From Streptomyces liliiviolaceus (GTDB lineage: Bacteria > Actinomycetota > Actinomycetes > Streptomycetales > Streptomycetaceae), in NCBI RefSeq assembly GCF_018070025.1, contig NZ_JAGPYQ010000001.1:2480001-2544000 (forward strand): DNA of 64,000 nucleotides, read 5' to 3'. Shown here one piece after another: positions 36,089 through 44,482 of the stretch. The position numbers and the translations under genes are program-made. How positions within the stretch are numbered: position 1 is the stretch's first letter; each line of letters begins with the position of its first letter. The notes under the pieces are model-generated. The model saw nothing but the letters and a program-made list of their open reading frames with translations, was not told where the DNA came from and made no database searches.

Positions 36089-36350
36089 TTCGCTTCCGCG
36101 GGTTGTTCGTCGTCCGCGGGTGCGTCGTGGCTGGTCGCGCAGTTCCCCGCGCCCCTAAAGGCAAAAGATTGCGCCGTTCCCCGCGCCCCTTTGGAGGGGC
36201 TGCGCCCCTTTAGGGGCGCGGGGAACGGCGCGGGCAACCCCCACCGACCCGCGGCCGAAGCACAAGCTTTTAAGGGGCGCGGGGAACTGCGCGAACGGCC
36301 CCCACCGGCCCGCAGCCGACGCGCAACCCGCAGAGCGCCCCCCACCGGTC
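36089..36350. repeat. Second cluster of GCGCGGGGAACTGCGC palindromes
   Basis: Nearly the same block as 32775-33060: TTCGCTTCCGCGGGTTGTTC, then repeated GCGCAGTTCCCCGCGCCCC elements in both orientations. The stretch 36085-36413 holds only this and, at its end, the AAGGAGG site of the MFS gene. Confidence 0.9.
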
Positions 36351-36413
36351 AGGTGAGAGCTCCGTGGATCGGGGAACTCGGGGAGATGTTCCCGAGCCGC
36401 AAGGAGGGGTGCC

Positions 36414-37880
36414 ATGGCCGTCACCGATGCAGGGTCCGCGGAAACCGGAGCCGTCACCACCGCCGTGCCCGCCCGACTGGACCGCCTGCCCTGGTCCCGC
36501 TGGCACTGGACCATCGTCATCGGGCTCGGCACGGTCTGGATCCTGGACGGCCTCGAAGTCACCGTCGTCGGCAACATCGCCGGCCGGCTCTCCGAGGAAG
36601 GCAGCGGACTGCCCATCTCGGCCGCCCAGGTCACCGGCATCGCCGCCGCCCTGTACGTGGCCGGAGCCTGCGCGGGCGCCCTGTTCTTCGGCCGGCTGAC
36701 GGACAAGTTCGGCCGCCGCAAGCTGTTCATGGTCACCCTGGCCGTCTATCTCGCGGCCACCGCCATGACGGCGCTCTCCTTCTCCACCTGGTGGTTCCTC
36801 CTCTTCCGTTTCTTCACCGGCTTCGGCATCGGCGGCGAGTACGCGGCCATCAACTCGGCGATCGACGAACTGATCCCCTCGAAGTACCGCGGCCGCGTCG
36901 ACCTGATCATCAACGGCAGTTTCTGGCTGGGCGCGATCGCCGGCTCGCTCCTGTCGATCGTCGCGCTGAACACGGACCTGTTCGCGATGAACGTCGGCTG
37001 GCGGCTCACCTTCCTCCTCGGTGTCGTCCTCGGCCTGGTGATCCTGCTCGTCCGCCGCAACGTCCCCGAAAGCCCGCGATGGCTGTTCATCCACGGCAAG
37101 GGCGACGAGGCGGAACGCCTGGTCACCGAGGCCGAGCGGCAGATCCAGGAGGAGACCGGCCGCGACCTGCCACCGCCCGCGGGCGAGATCACCATCCACC
37201 AGCGCAAGAGCATCGGCTTCGGCATGATCGCCCGTACGGTCTTCACGACGTACCGCAAGCGCGCCGTCCTCGGCCTCTCCCTCTTCATCGGGCAGGCGTT
37301 CCTCTACAACGCGATCACCTTCGGCTTCGGCGCGATCCTCACCAAGTTCTTCGACGTCCCCACCGGCAACACCGGTTACTACTTCGCCGTCATCGCGGTC
37401 GGCAACTTCCTCGGCCCGCTGCTCCTCGGCAAGTTCTTCGACACCGTGGGCCGCCGGATCATGATCTCGTCCACGTATCTGCTCTCCGGCATCCTGCTCT
37501 TCGGCACGGCCTGGCTCTTCGACCGGGGCTCGCTGACCGCGACCACCCTGACCGCCTGCTGGTGCGTGGTCCTGTTCTTCGCCTCGGCGGGCGCGAGCAG
37601 CGCGTATCTGACGGTCTCCGAGATCTTCCCGATGGAGACCCGCGCGATGGCCATCGCCTTCTTCTACGCCGTCGGCACCGCGGCGGGCGGTATCAGCGGC
37701 CCGCTGATCTTCTCGGAGCTGACCAGCACGGGGGTCGTCGGCGACACGGTCCTCGCCTTCCAGATCGGCGCCGGGCTGATGTGCGCGGCGGGCCTCGTCG
37801 CGGCACTGCTCGCGGTACGGGCGGAGGGCCGTTCCCTGGAGGACATCGCCAGCCCCCTGTCGACGGCGGAAGCCTCCTAG
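36414..37880 (+). CDS. MFS sugar/organic-acid transporter
   Basis: A 488-residue major facilitator with twelve membrane helices, of the sugar-porter/metabolite-proton symporter group. [18 protein letters not shown] lies in TM1, the loop 2-3 motif is [13 protein letters not shown], and [20 protein letters not shown] and [14 protein letters not shown] are sugar-porter-type marks. The loop 8-9 counterpart is [18 protein letters not shown] 36414 follows AAGGAGGGG. Substrate unknown; no catabolic genes adjoin. Confidence 0.92.
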   Translation: MAVTDAGSAETGAVTTAVPARLDRLPWSRWHWTIVIGLGTVWILDGLEVTVVGNIAGRLSEEGSGLPISAAQVTGIAAALYVAGACAGALFFGRLTDKFGRRKLFMVTLAVYLAATAMTALSFSTWWFLLFRFFTGFGIGGEYAAINSAIDELIPSKYRGRVDLIINGSFWLGAIAGSLLSIVALNTDLFAMNVGWRLTFLLGVVLGLVILLVRRNVPESPRWLFIHGKGDEAERLVTEAERQIQEETGRDLPPPAGEITIHQRKSIGFGMIARTVFTTYRKRAVLGLSLFIGQAFLYNAITFGFGAILTKFFDVPTGNTGYYFAVIAVGNFLGPLLLGKFFDTVGRRIMISSTYLLSGILLFGTAWLFDRGSLTATTLTACWCVVLFFASAGASSAYLTVSEIFPMETRAMAIAFFYAVGTAAGGISGPLIFSELTSTGVVGDTVLAFQIGAGLMCAAGLVAALLAVRAEGRSLEDIASPLSTAEAS

Positions 37881-37993
37881 CCGCCGGGCGGCGGGGGGAG
37901 GGGGCGGTTGAGGAGCGGGACTCAGAGGAACCGGCGGGAACTGAGTACGCGTACTCTGTCGGCCCTGTGTACGGCAGAGGGACCTTTGTTCCC

Positions 37994-38563
37994 ATGACCG
38001 AGAAGCTGCTGGGCCCGCTGTCGAAGCGCCCCTGGACGGAACGCTGGCCGACCCGCCTGCTGGGTGCCGCCCTGTCCTCGGCGGCGTACCTCCTCTGCCT
38101 CCCCCGGGATCTGCGCGACCACCCGGCGTCGCCCGGTTCGACCACGGAGGCGACGCCGGTGACCGTCGTCGGAGTCGTGGCCCTGGCCGTGCTGCTGCTC
38201 CTGCTGGCCGTCTACTTCGGCCACCGTGACGCCCTCGCCTGGCCCCTGCTGCTGGTGGCGGTGCCGCCGGCCGCGCTCATGTACCTCTCGTTCCACACAC
38301 ACCCGGAGCCGCCCGAACCGGCCGAGGTGCCCGGCTGGCCGTGGCAGCTGATCTGGGCGTCGTCCACACTCGTCATCGCCGCGGGCGTGCTCGTCGCGAC
38401 GTCCGTGGGCCGGCGGCTCAGGGCGGACGCGGAGGAGTCGCTGGACGGACTGGTGTCCGCCCACGAGTCCCGGCCGCAGTCCCAGTCCCAGTACCAGTAC
38501 CAGCCCCGGACTCAGGCTCAGGCTCATCCCCGGCCCAGGCCCCGGCACCAGCAGCGGGTGTGA
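37994..38563 (+). CDS. Membrane protein of unknown function
   Basis: A 189-residue protein starting at ATG 37994. Three to four hydrophobic helices are visible (for example VTVVGVVALAVLLLLLAVYF and ALAWPLLLVAVPPAALMYL), followed by LRADAEESLDGLVSA and a Gln/Tyr/Arg/Pro-rich repetitive tail. Similar small membrane proteins are common in Streptomyces. It converges on the next gene with a gap of only three bases. Confidence 0.72.
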   Translation: MTEKLLGPLSKRPWTERWPTRLLGAALSSAAYLLCLPRDLRDHPASPGSTTEATPVTVVGVVALAVLLLLLAVYFGHRDALAWPLLLVAVPPAALMYLSFHTHPEPPEPAEVPGWPWQLIWASSTLVIAAGVLVATSVGRRLRADAEESLDGLVSAHESRPQSQSQYQYQPRTQAQAHPRPRPRHQQRV

Positions 38564-38566
38564 GCG

Positions 38567-39121
38567 TCAGGCGCCCGTCGTGGACCCGGGCCGCACGATC
38601 ATGAGGATCGTGACGGTGGCCCAGAGCAGATTGAAGATGCCGGTGAACATGGCGAGCCGGACCGTCACCCGGGGGTCCACGGCGACCACGACGGACGCGG
38701 CGGACGCCGTGGACGCGCCGGCGGCGGACGTGCCCGCCGCGCCGGGCACTTCCGCCGCCTCGGGTGCCTTCGCGGCCCCCGCCTCCACCGCTTCGATGAT
38801 CTCCTCCTGGCGCGGCAGCACCAGCGCCAGCAGGACGGCCGCCGCGATCCCGGTCAGGACCATCGAGACGATCAGCCAGGTGTCGTAGAGCACGCCCATG
38901 CTGAGAGCCGTGGCCATGCCGAGGACGGGAACGGCGATGCCCAGGCCCGCGTACACCCGGCAGATCCGGTGCAGCAGGCGCACGGTCTCCGTGGCCCGTG
39001 GATCGTCCGGCTCGGCGAGGGCCCGCCGGGCGCTGGGCGGGAACATGCTGGCCGCGACGGTGACGGGACCGACGGCGACGATCGCGACGAGGACATGGAG
39101 GACGAGGAGGAACTTGGTCAC
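38567..39121 (-). CDS. DUF2269-like integral membrane protein
   Basis: A 184-residue protein starting at GTG 39121. TKFLLVLHVLVAIVAVGPVTVAASMFPP opens the first helix, with the His of the DUF2269-type signature. Further helices are at IAVPVLGMATALSMGVLYD, LIVSMVLTGIAAAVLLALVLP and near the C-terminus. An Ala/Glu-rich loop (about residues 105-145) lies between helices three and four. It may bind heme through the helix-1 histidine, by analogy only. It converges on the preceding gene. Confidence 0.75.
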   Translation of the reverse strand: MTKFLLVLHVLVAIVAVGPVTVAASMFPPSARRALAEPDDPRATETVRLLHRICRVYAGLGIAVPVLGMATALSMGVLYDTWLIVSMVLTGIAAAVLLALVLPRQEEIIEAVEAGAAKAPEAAEVPGAAGTSAAGASTASAASVVVAVDPRVTVRLAMFTGIFNLLWATVTILMIVRPGSTTGA

Positions 39122-39285
39122 GAGGGGACGGTAGGCGGCGTACCGGATCTTCGGGAAGTGGCGGTATCGCCAGCCTTCAACGGATTCTCGCCAGCCGTGG
39201 CGCAGCCCTGCATGCGCGCCGCACAGGGGCTCTGGCTCCCTGACCGCCGCTTGGCCGGAATCCGTGGCCTGCCTATGCTTTTGCC

Positions 39286-40329
39286 ATGCACACCGTGGCC
39301 GTACTGGCGCTCGACCAGGTCATCCCGTTCGATCTGTCCGCCCCGATCGACACCTTCAACTGGGCCCGGCTGCCCGACGGCCGCGCGCCCTACCGGATCA
39401 AGGTCTGCTCGCCGGCCGGGGAGGTGAGCGCGGGGGCGTTCACCGTGCGGGCGCCGTACGGGCTTGAGGCGCTGGCCGAGGCGGACACGATCATCGTGCC
39501 CGGCACCACGGACCCGACCTCCCCGCTGCCGCCCGGGGTCGCCGAGGCCCTGCGCGCGGCGGCGGCGAACGGTACGCGCATCGCCTCGATCTGCGTCGGC
39601 GCGTTCATCTTCGCCGCCACCGGGCTGCTCGACGGGCAGCGGGCGACCACGCACTGGATCGCCGCAGCGGACCTGGCGGCGATGCACCCGGAGGTGGCGG
39701 TCGACCCCAACGTCCTCTACGTCGACAACGGCCAGTTCCTCACCTCGGCGGGCGCCGCCGCGGCGATGGACATGTGCCTGCACATGATCCGCAAGGACTA
39801 CGGCTCGGCCGTCGCCGCCCACGCGGCCCGGATGTCCGTCATGCCGCTCGAACGGGAGGGCGGGCAGGCCCAGTTCATCGTCCACACCCAGCCCCCGGCC
39901 CCGGCGGGCACGACGATGGAACCCCTGCTGAACTGGCTGGAGGAGAACGCCGGCCGCGATCTGACGCTGGACGACATCGCCACCCGGGCGGGCACCAGCG
40001 CCCGTACGCTCAACCGCCGTTTCCGCGAACAGACTGGCACGACGCCGCTGCAGTGGCTGCACCGGGCGCGGGTGCGCAGGGCCCAGCACCTCCTGGAGAA
40101 CACGTCCCACCCCGTCGAACGGATCGCGGTGCAGGCGGGGTTCGGTTCGCCGACGGCCTTCCGGGACCGGTTCAAGAGGGTGGTGGGGACGAGCCCGCAG
40201 GCGTACCGGAGGGCGTTCCGGGGAGCGCCGGAGGGCGCGGAGACCGGCTCCGGCCCGCTGACGGACACCGTTCTCGCCGGGCCGACGGACTCCCCTCACG
40301 CCCGGCTGAGCGGGGCCCGGCAGGGCTGA
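39286..40329 (+). CDS. GlxA-family transcriptional regulator (DJ-1/PfpI plus AraC HTH)
   Basis: A 347-residue protein with an N-terminal class I glutamine amidotransferase-like (DJ-1/PfpI) domain: TVAVLALDQVIPFDLSAPIDTF, then ICVGAFIFAATGLLDGQRATTHW. It has a C-terminal AraC/XylS DNA-binding domain (LTLDDIATRAGTSARTLNRRF, then VERIAVQAGFGSPTAFRDRFKRVVGTSPQAYRR). This fusion defines the GlxA/FtrA group of regulators sensing metabolites. The ATG is at 39286. Target genes are not evident nearby. Confidence 0.92.
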   Translation: MHTVAVLALDQVIPFDLSAPIDTFNWARLPDGRAPYRIKVCSPAGEVSAGAFTVRAPYGLEALAEADTIIVPGTTDPTSPLPPGVAEALRAAAANGTRIASICVGAFIFAATGLLDGQRATTHWIAAADLAAMHPEVAVDPNVLYVDNGQFLTSAGAAAAMDMCLHMIRKDYGSAVAAHAARMSVMPLEREGGQAQFIVHTQPPAPAGTTMEPLLNWLEENAGRDLTLDDIATRAGTSARTLNRRFREQTGTTPLQWLHRARVRRAQHLLENTSHPVERIAVQAGFGSPTAFRDRFKRVVGTSPQAYRRAFRGAPEGAETGSGPLTDTVLAGPTDSPHARLSGARQG

Positions 40330-40425
40330 ACCGGGGTGGGTGGCGCGGCGGCGGGGCCGGGTCCCAGCCCCGCGGGTCGGCCCGCAGGTCGACCGCGCAG
40401 ATCAGCCCGCGATTCAGCCCGCAGT

Positions 40426-40728
40426 TCAGCTCCGCCGGTCGGCCACGGCCCACGACGCCAGGGCGACGGCCCCGGCCGCCCCGAACACCGCGGGCCACGC
40501 CCCGACCTTCTTGGCGAGCGGATGAGATCCGGCGAAGGCGGCCACATACGCGGCGGTCAGCGCCCCGGCGGCCCGCCCGCCGGCCTGCTGCCGCCACTGC
40601 TGGGCGGCGGCTGCCCCGGCGGCGGCGAGCACGACCCCGCCGAGCTGCCGCTTGCGGGTCCAGCGGGCGACCCCGTACCCGCCGATGAGCCCACTCGCGG
40701 CCACCACCGCGGCCGGTACCTTCGCCAT
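40426..40728 (-). CDS. Small hydrophobic protein of unknown function
   Basis: A 100-residue Ala-rich protein starting at ATG 40728 with AGGAGG just upstream. It has hydrophobic helices at the N-terminus (AAVVAASGLIGGYGVARW), in the middle (AALTAAYVAAFAGS) and at the end (AVFGAAGAVALASWAV), with basic residues between. It is probably a membrane protein. No recognised family. Confidence 0.75.
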   Translation of the reverse strand: MAKVPAAVVAASGLIGGYGVARWTRKRQLGGVVLAAAGAAAAQQWRQQAGGRAAGALTAAYVAAFAGSHPLAKKVGAWPAVFGAAGAVALASWAVADRRS

Positions 40729-40868
40729 CACTGCCTCCTGCTGCTGTCGCGTCCGACGGTCGAGTCCCGACGTGGCCACGTCCGGCGGTCACGTCCGAGG
40801 CGGCCACGTCCGCCGGTCAGCCGAGACTAGCCCGCCGGTCCGTCGCCCCGCCCACTCGCCCACTCGCC

Positions 40869-41723
40869 CTATCGGGCGAGGCCCGGGACCACCTCTCCCG
40901 ACAGCGGCAGCCCCAGCCCCGCCACCGCGCGGGCGACGAGGCGGGCCATCTCGACGGCGCCGCGCTCCTGGAAGTGGGTGTTGTCCTGCACCCCGTTCGG
41001 GAAGTTCGGGTACTGCCCGGCGGTCAGCCACAGGAAGATCCCCTTGGAGGCCTCGACGCCGATCCCGTCGAGATAGGCGCGGCTGGACGCCGAGAGGTCG
41101 ACCAGTGGAGCGCCCTCCTCCTGCGCGACCGCCTTCGCGGCATCCACGTACGCGGGGAAGGAGACGTTGAACTTCCCGGTGGTCGCGTCGTACGAACGCC
41201 GCGAGACGGGCGTCACGACGACGGGTGTCGCGCCGCGCGCCCGGGTGCCGCGGATGTAGTCGTTGCGCAGGTACTCCTTGTAGTCGGCGGGGGAGGTGTA
41301 CCGCTCCGCGTTGCCCACGGTGGCGTCGTTGTGCCCGAACTGCACGAAGAGATAGTCGCCGGCCTTGATCACCTGATGGATCGCGGCCAGCCGCCCCTGC
41401 TCGATGAAGGAACGCGAACTGCGCCCGCCGATGGCACGGTTGGCGACGGTGATGTTCGACGTGAAGTACGAGGACAGCTTCTGGCCCCAGCCGGCCTGGG
41501 GGTAGTAGCCGGAGCTGTAGGTCTGGGCGGTGGAGTCACTGGCGATGTAGAGGGTCCCGGTCGCCGCGGCGGCGGCGTGCGCGGCCCCGGGCAGCCCCAG
41601 CACCCCGAGGGCCCCACCACCGACGACCCCGGCAGAACCGACCAGGAACCGCCGACGACTGCCTACCTGGCCACGGCCACTACCACTGCTGTTGCTACTG
41701 CGTCTGCTGCTGTTGCGGCTCAT
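40869..41723 (-). CDS. Secreted rhamnogalacturonan acetylesterase-like SGNH hydrolase
   Basis: A 284-residue protein starting at ATG 41723 (GGGAAGG site). The start of the signal peptide, SRRRFLVGSAGVVGGG, is a Tat twin-arginine motif, and cleavage is likely near AHAAAA. The mature enzyme shows LYIASDSTAQTY (block I nucleophile), a central QFGHND (block III) and DNTHFQERGA (catalytic Asp/His), the pattern of CE12-type rhamnogalacturonan acetylesterases that deacetylate pectin. It fits a plant-polymer degrader. Upstream of it in the same direction lies an unrelated gene of unknown function. Confidence 0.9.
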   Translation of the reverse strand: MSRNSSRRSSNSSGSGRGQVGSRRRFLVGSAGVVGGGALGVLGLPGAAHAAAAATGTLYIASDSTAQTYSSGYYPQAGWGQKLSSYFTSNITVANRAIGGRSSRSFIEQGRLAAIHQVIKAGDYLFVQFGHNDATVGNAERYTSPADYKEYLRNDYIRGTRARGATPVVVTPVSRRSYDATTGKFNVSFPAYVDAAKAVAQEEGAPLVDLSASSRAYLDGIGVEASKGIFLWLTAGQYPNFPNGVQDNTHFQERGAVEMARLVARAVAGLGLPLSGEVVPGLAR

Positions 41724-41805
41724 CTGACCTTCCCTGTAAGGGAGATGGGGGGATGTCAGAGAGGGGTGGCAGCAGACGAGGGAAAGGTTGCCGTCGCTCG
41801 GCTGC

Positions 41806-42492
41806 TCACTGCTGGGCGTCCGCCAGCCAGGTACGCCAGACAATGGGGCTGTTCGGCACGTCGGGCCGATCGAGAAGCCACAGCACGTACCCGGCGTGCA
41901 ACCGGGCCCACGGATTCTCCGAACGCCGGGCCGCCTCCAGCCGCACGCGCAGCGGAGGCCCGTCGACGACCCGGGCCACGCGCACGTACTCGCGGTCCTT
42001 GCAGCGATAGGCCCGCCGCACGACGATCTCCACCAGGTCGATCAACTTGGTCCGGGCCACCGGATCCCGCCCGACGGAGTCCACGGCCAGCTCCCGGATG
42101 AGCTTCTCCTTCGTCCCCCACTCCTTGGCGGCGAGGGTCCACTCGTCCGGATACCGGGCCTCCCACTCCAGGAAGAGCAGGGCGTAGGGCAGCCCCGGCC
42201 ACTCGGCGATGTCGTCGTGATCCAGGCTGTTCCACACACCGTCGGGCAGCGAACGGGCCGCGGCCCGCAACCGCTCCTCCCAGGCCGACCGCAGAGCCGG
42301 AACCTCGTACGGCTCCTCCACCCCCTCTTCCTGCAGCGACATCAACGTCGTGTTGAAGCGCGCCACAGCCTCCTCCGCCGTCTTCTGGGCGGAGGCCAAG
42401 TGATCGAGTGCGACGGCCCGCTCGGCAGGATTCTTCGAAATCAGTCCGTACGCCCAGGCCAACCGCTCGTCCCACGCCAGGGCGTCGTCCAT
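41806..42492 (-). CDS. Soluble protein of unknown function
   Basis: A 228-residue protein starting at ATG 42492 (GGGGGCGG close upstream). An alternative ATG ten codons upstream (42522) is possible. The sequence is helical and Trp/Arg-rich (DDALAWDERLAWAYGLISKNPAERAVALDHL, then WEERLRAAARSLPDGVWNSLD, then ENPWARLHAGYVLWLLDRPD) with no signal or membrane helix. I do not recognise the domain. It is 82 bases upstream of the acetylesterase on the same strand. It marks the last GC-rich gene before the accessory region. Confidence 0.7.
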   Translation of the reverse strand: MDDALAWDERLAWAYGLISKNPAERAVALDHLASAQKTAEEAVARFNTTLMSLQEEGVEEPYEVPALRSAWEERLRAAARSLPDGVWNSLDHDDIAEWPGLPYALLFLEWEARYPDEWTLAAKEWGTKEKLIRELAVDSVGRDPVARTKLIDLVEIVVRRAYRCKDREYVRVARVVDGPPLRVRLEAARRSENPWARLHAGYVLWLLDRPDVPNSPIVWRTWLADAQQ

Positions 42493-42987
42493 GTCCGCCC
42501 CGCGCCCTTTCTCATGCCCCATGTGCCCCATGGGACAGATCATCCCCGAGCGGACCGGACACCACCCCTCCGGGCACCAATACCGAGAGGGAACGAAAAG
42601 GAAAGGCGGCGGATCAGACGCGGGTCGAGGGGCCCAACATCCCCCCACGCGGCCACCCCACCGAAAGCCGCTAACCCAACCCGGCGTGCTGGCGAGACGC
42701 GACCGCGAACCCCGCCCCACAGCCCAACCAACCCGCTCGCATCCCACCCAGCGGGCCCCCGCTTTTCCGGGCCGCGCGCTCGCTTCTCACCCGTGCTGGA
42801 GCGGGCCGAGTCAAGGGTGAAGCGAAGCGCAATCGCCGCAGGCGACGGCCGCAGGCCGCCCTTTACACGGCCCGTGGAGGCACGACACTGCCAAGAAGCG
42901 CGCGGCCTAAGAGCCACTTCGCAGGCGGGTCCCACCGAAACCCACCTACGGCCACCCCGGACTCAGGGGTGGCCGTAGGCACGGGGG
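42493..42987. other. Gene-poor boundary of the accessory region
   Basis: About 495 bases with no convincing gene; the open frames here have arginine/proline-rich shadow character. It holds the terminator at 42945-42979 and the transition to less GC-rich DNA. I found no integrase, tRNA or obvious attachment duplication. Confidence 0.55.
42945..42979 (-). terminator. Terminator of the radical SAM operon
   Basis: A perfect 14-base inverted repeat, CCTACGGCCACCCC with GGGGTGGCCGTAGG, around a seven-base loop, nine bases past the stop of the 42988-43335 gene. Confidence 0.85.
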
Positions 42988-43335
42988 TCAGTGGCCGGTA
43001 GGAACAGTGGCGCTCTGTTTCCTCAACTCAGCCAATCGCCGCTGATACAGAGGTCCGGCAGCGAATGCGCCTCGTGCCTCACTCGGAGTGGACAACTCCA
43101 TGAGGTGATGAGCTACGGCCTTGAGGTGCGCAGACCAGGCCAGCACATGCTGTTGAGCGGTCCGCCCACATTCCTGCGGTTCACCGGGAAGGCACAACGG
43201 AAGCTGTGGCCCCAACTTGTTTGCCGCATGCCGGACGTAACGCGCAATCGAGGCCCATTCCTCGTCGGTCCGCTGTACGGCGTTGTTGCCGCCCTCCCGG
43301 CCCCACGGCCCGAAGTCGTCTCCGTGGTCGTCCAT
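42988..43335 (-). CDS. Small protein of unknown function in the radical SAM operon
   Basis: A 115-residue protein. ATG 43335 is chosen over 43353 because AGGAG lies eight bases upstream. It is helical and soluble (DEEWASIARYVRHAANKLG, AQQHVLAWSAHLKAVAHHLMEL), with an acidic start and no metal or catalytic motif. It follows the radical SAM gene by 14 bases on the same strand, and a terminator ends the unit after it. It could be a partner or carrier for the modified product. Family not recognised. Confidence 0.7.
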   Translation of the reverse strand: MDDHGDDFGPWGREGGNNAVQRTDEEWASIARYVRHAANKLGPQLPLCLPGEPQECGRTAQQHVLAWSAHLKAVAHHLMELSTPSEARGAFAAGPLYQRRLAELRKQSATVPTGH

Positions 43336-43349
43336 GTGCGGGCTCCTGA

Positions 43350-44261
43350 TCATCGCAACGGATTGGCCGGTACGCCGATCGTAGCGACGCCGTCCGTTTC
43401 CCTGGGGTCACAGTGCCCGACTGAGGGAACACATGGACCACACGGGCCGCACATGGGCAAGAACTGAGGCGGAGTACAGGACTGCGCACCTTCCCCGTGG
43501 ATGGCAGTGATGTCCGAGAGAACCGCTGTCATTCGTTCTCCACCCCAAATCTCGGGGAGAGGAGCACTCAGTACGTTTCCGATGGTGAGGAACCGGCCCA
43601 GGACACACGGCCACACGTCACCGGTCGGACCGATTGCGCATTTCTCGTGAGCGCAGTGACCGCACAGATCGCTGATCGTCGGGGCAGCACCCTTACTCGC
43701 CCGTCCGAATGCCCGGGTCTTGTCACCGCCCACCATGCCCACGCCGAGCATCGTCAGGTCTCTTGCCGCCTCACGGACGCGTTGGCCTTCCCGGACCGCA
43801 ACGACTCCGCCACGAAGAGGGATGTCGAGGCTCAGCGCCTTTTCCACGTTCGTCCGCGTTCGCCTGTGTGAACCCCTGAGCCGGGTCACCGAGTCGTGCT
43901 CCTCCGCTGTGTCGGAGTAGTACGACGTGGCGAGTTTGACCCCGCATTCCTTGAACGTCTCCCACAGCTCGTCCCGGATGTGCGTCATGTTGGAGAACAC
44001 CTCGACGGAGAGTCCTGAGCCATGAGCGTGCCGAATCAAAGCCGGAAGGCCCGGATGCAGGGTTGGTTCGCCACCGATGAACTGAACATCGAGTGCTCCG
44101 AGGTCCGCGAGTTGGTCAATGACGTGCGACCAGTCCTGAACGCTCAGGGCGCCGTGCGTCCCTTTGGGCGAAGAGTCCGCATAGCAGTGATCGCAGAACT
44201 CATTGCACAGTCCCGTGACCTCCAACCATGCAAACTTGAGTGCATTTTGGGCAGCGCTCAT
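43350..44261 (-). CDS. Radical SAM protein with SPASM-like auxiliary cysteine clusters
   Basis: A 303-residue enzyme. The radical SAM motif CX3CX2C is C19, C23, C26 (TGLCNEFCDHCYAD). FIGGEPTLHP provides the GGE motif for SAM binding. The C-terminal half carries C200, C203, C208 and C219, and a second group C262, C271, C274, C277 and C284, a SPASM/twitch-like pattern for auxiliary iron-sulfur clusters. Such enzymes mostly modify ribosomally made peptides, so a peptide substrate is likely (inference). The start at ATG 44261 has AAGGAG. It is followed by a small gene and a terminator. A possible precursor peptide is divergent (44313-44444). Confidence 0.88.
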   Translation of the reverse strand: MSAAQNALKFAWLEVTGLCNEFCDHCYADSSPKGTHGALSVQDWSHVIDQLADLGALDVQFIGGEPTLHPGLPALIRHAHGSGLSVEVFSNMTHIRDELWETFKECGVKLATSYYSDTAEEHDSVTRLRGSHRRTRTNVEKALSLDIPLRGGVVAVREGQRVREAARDLTMLGVGMVGGDKTRAFGRASKGAAPTISDLCGHCAHEKCAIGPTGDVWPCVLGRFLTIGNVLSAPLPEIWGGERMTAVLSDITAIHGEGAQSCTPPQFLPMCGPCGPCVPSVGHCDPRETDGVATIGVPANPLR

Positions 44262-44312
44262 TACAGGACTCCTTGCGGGGGTCGTCTCGTGATTCAGGAG
44301 GCCGGGGCGACG

Positions 44313-44444
44313 ATGGCAGGTGGGCGGTCCGGTGACATCAGCACCCGGGCCTACAGCGCGAAGGTTCCTGTTGCGGCCCTCACCCCGGCATTTCGTCGGC
44401 TCGGCTCTGGAGCAAGCGTCTTCTACGCGTCGATCAGCGACTAG
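44313..44444 (+). CDS. Candidate small peptide, possible radical SAM substrate
   Basis: A 43-residue open frame between the divergent radical SAM and XRE genes. AGGAGG (44296-44301) lies 11 bases before ATG 44313; an in-frame GTG at 44289 would make it eight residues longer. The C-terminus reads FRRLGSGASVFYASISD: a flexible GSG, then an aromatic/Ser-rich end such as rSAM enzymes often modify. The third codon position is the most GC-rich (31 of 43), mildly supporting coding. It does not fit the FXSXX-COOH peptide motif. It is speculative: it could be a chance frame over the regulator promoter. Confidence 0.4.
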   Translation: MAGGRSGDISTRAYSAKVPVAALTPAFRRLGSGASVFYASISD

Positions 44445-44482
44445 TGGCCCCGTGTAGGCCGGCTGTCGGCCAGAATCGGCAC

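Noticed and set aside
42408..42978. Several Arg/Pro-rich frames in the island boundary
   Set aside because: No conserved-looking sequence or ribosome binding sites; they overlap a strong terminator.
44313..44444. Assignment of the small peptide to the known FXSXX-COOH (FxsA) family
   Set aside because: The C-terminus ends FYASISD, so Phe is not five residues from the end and no FxsB-type helper genes are near.
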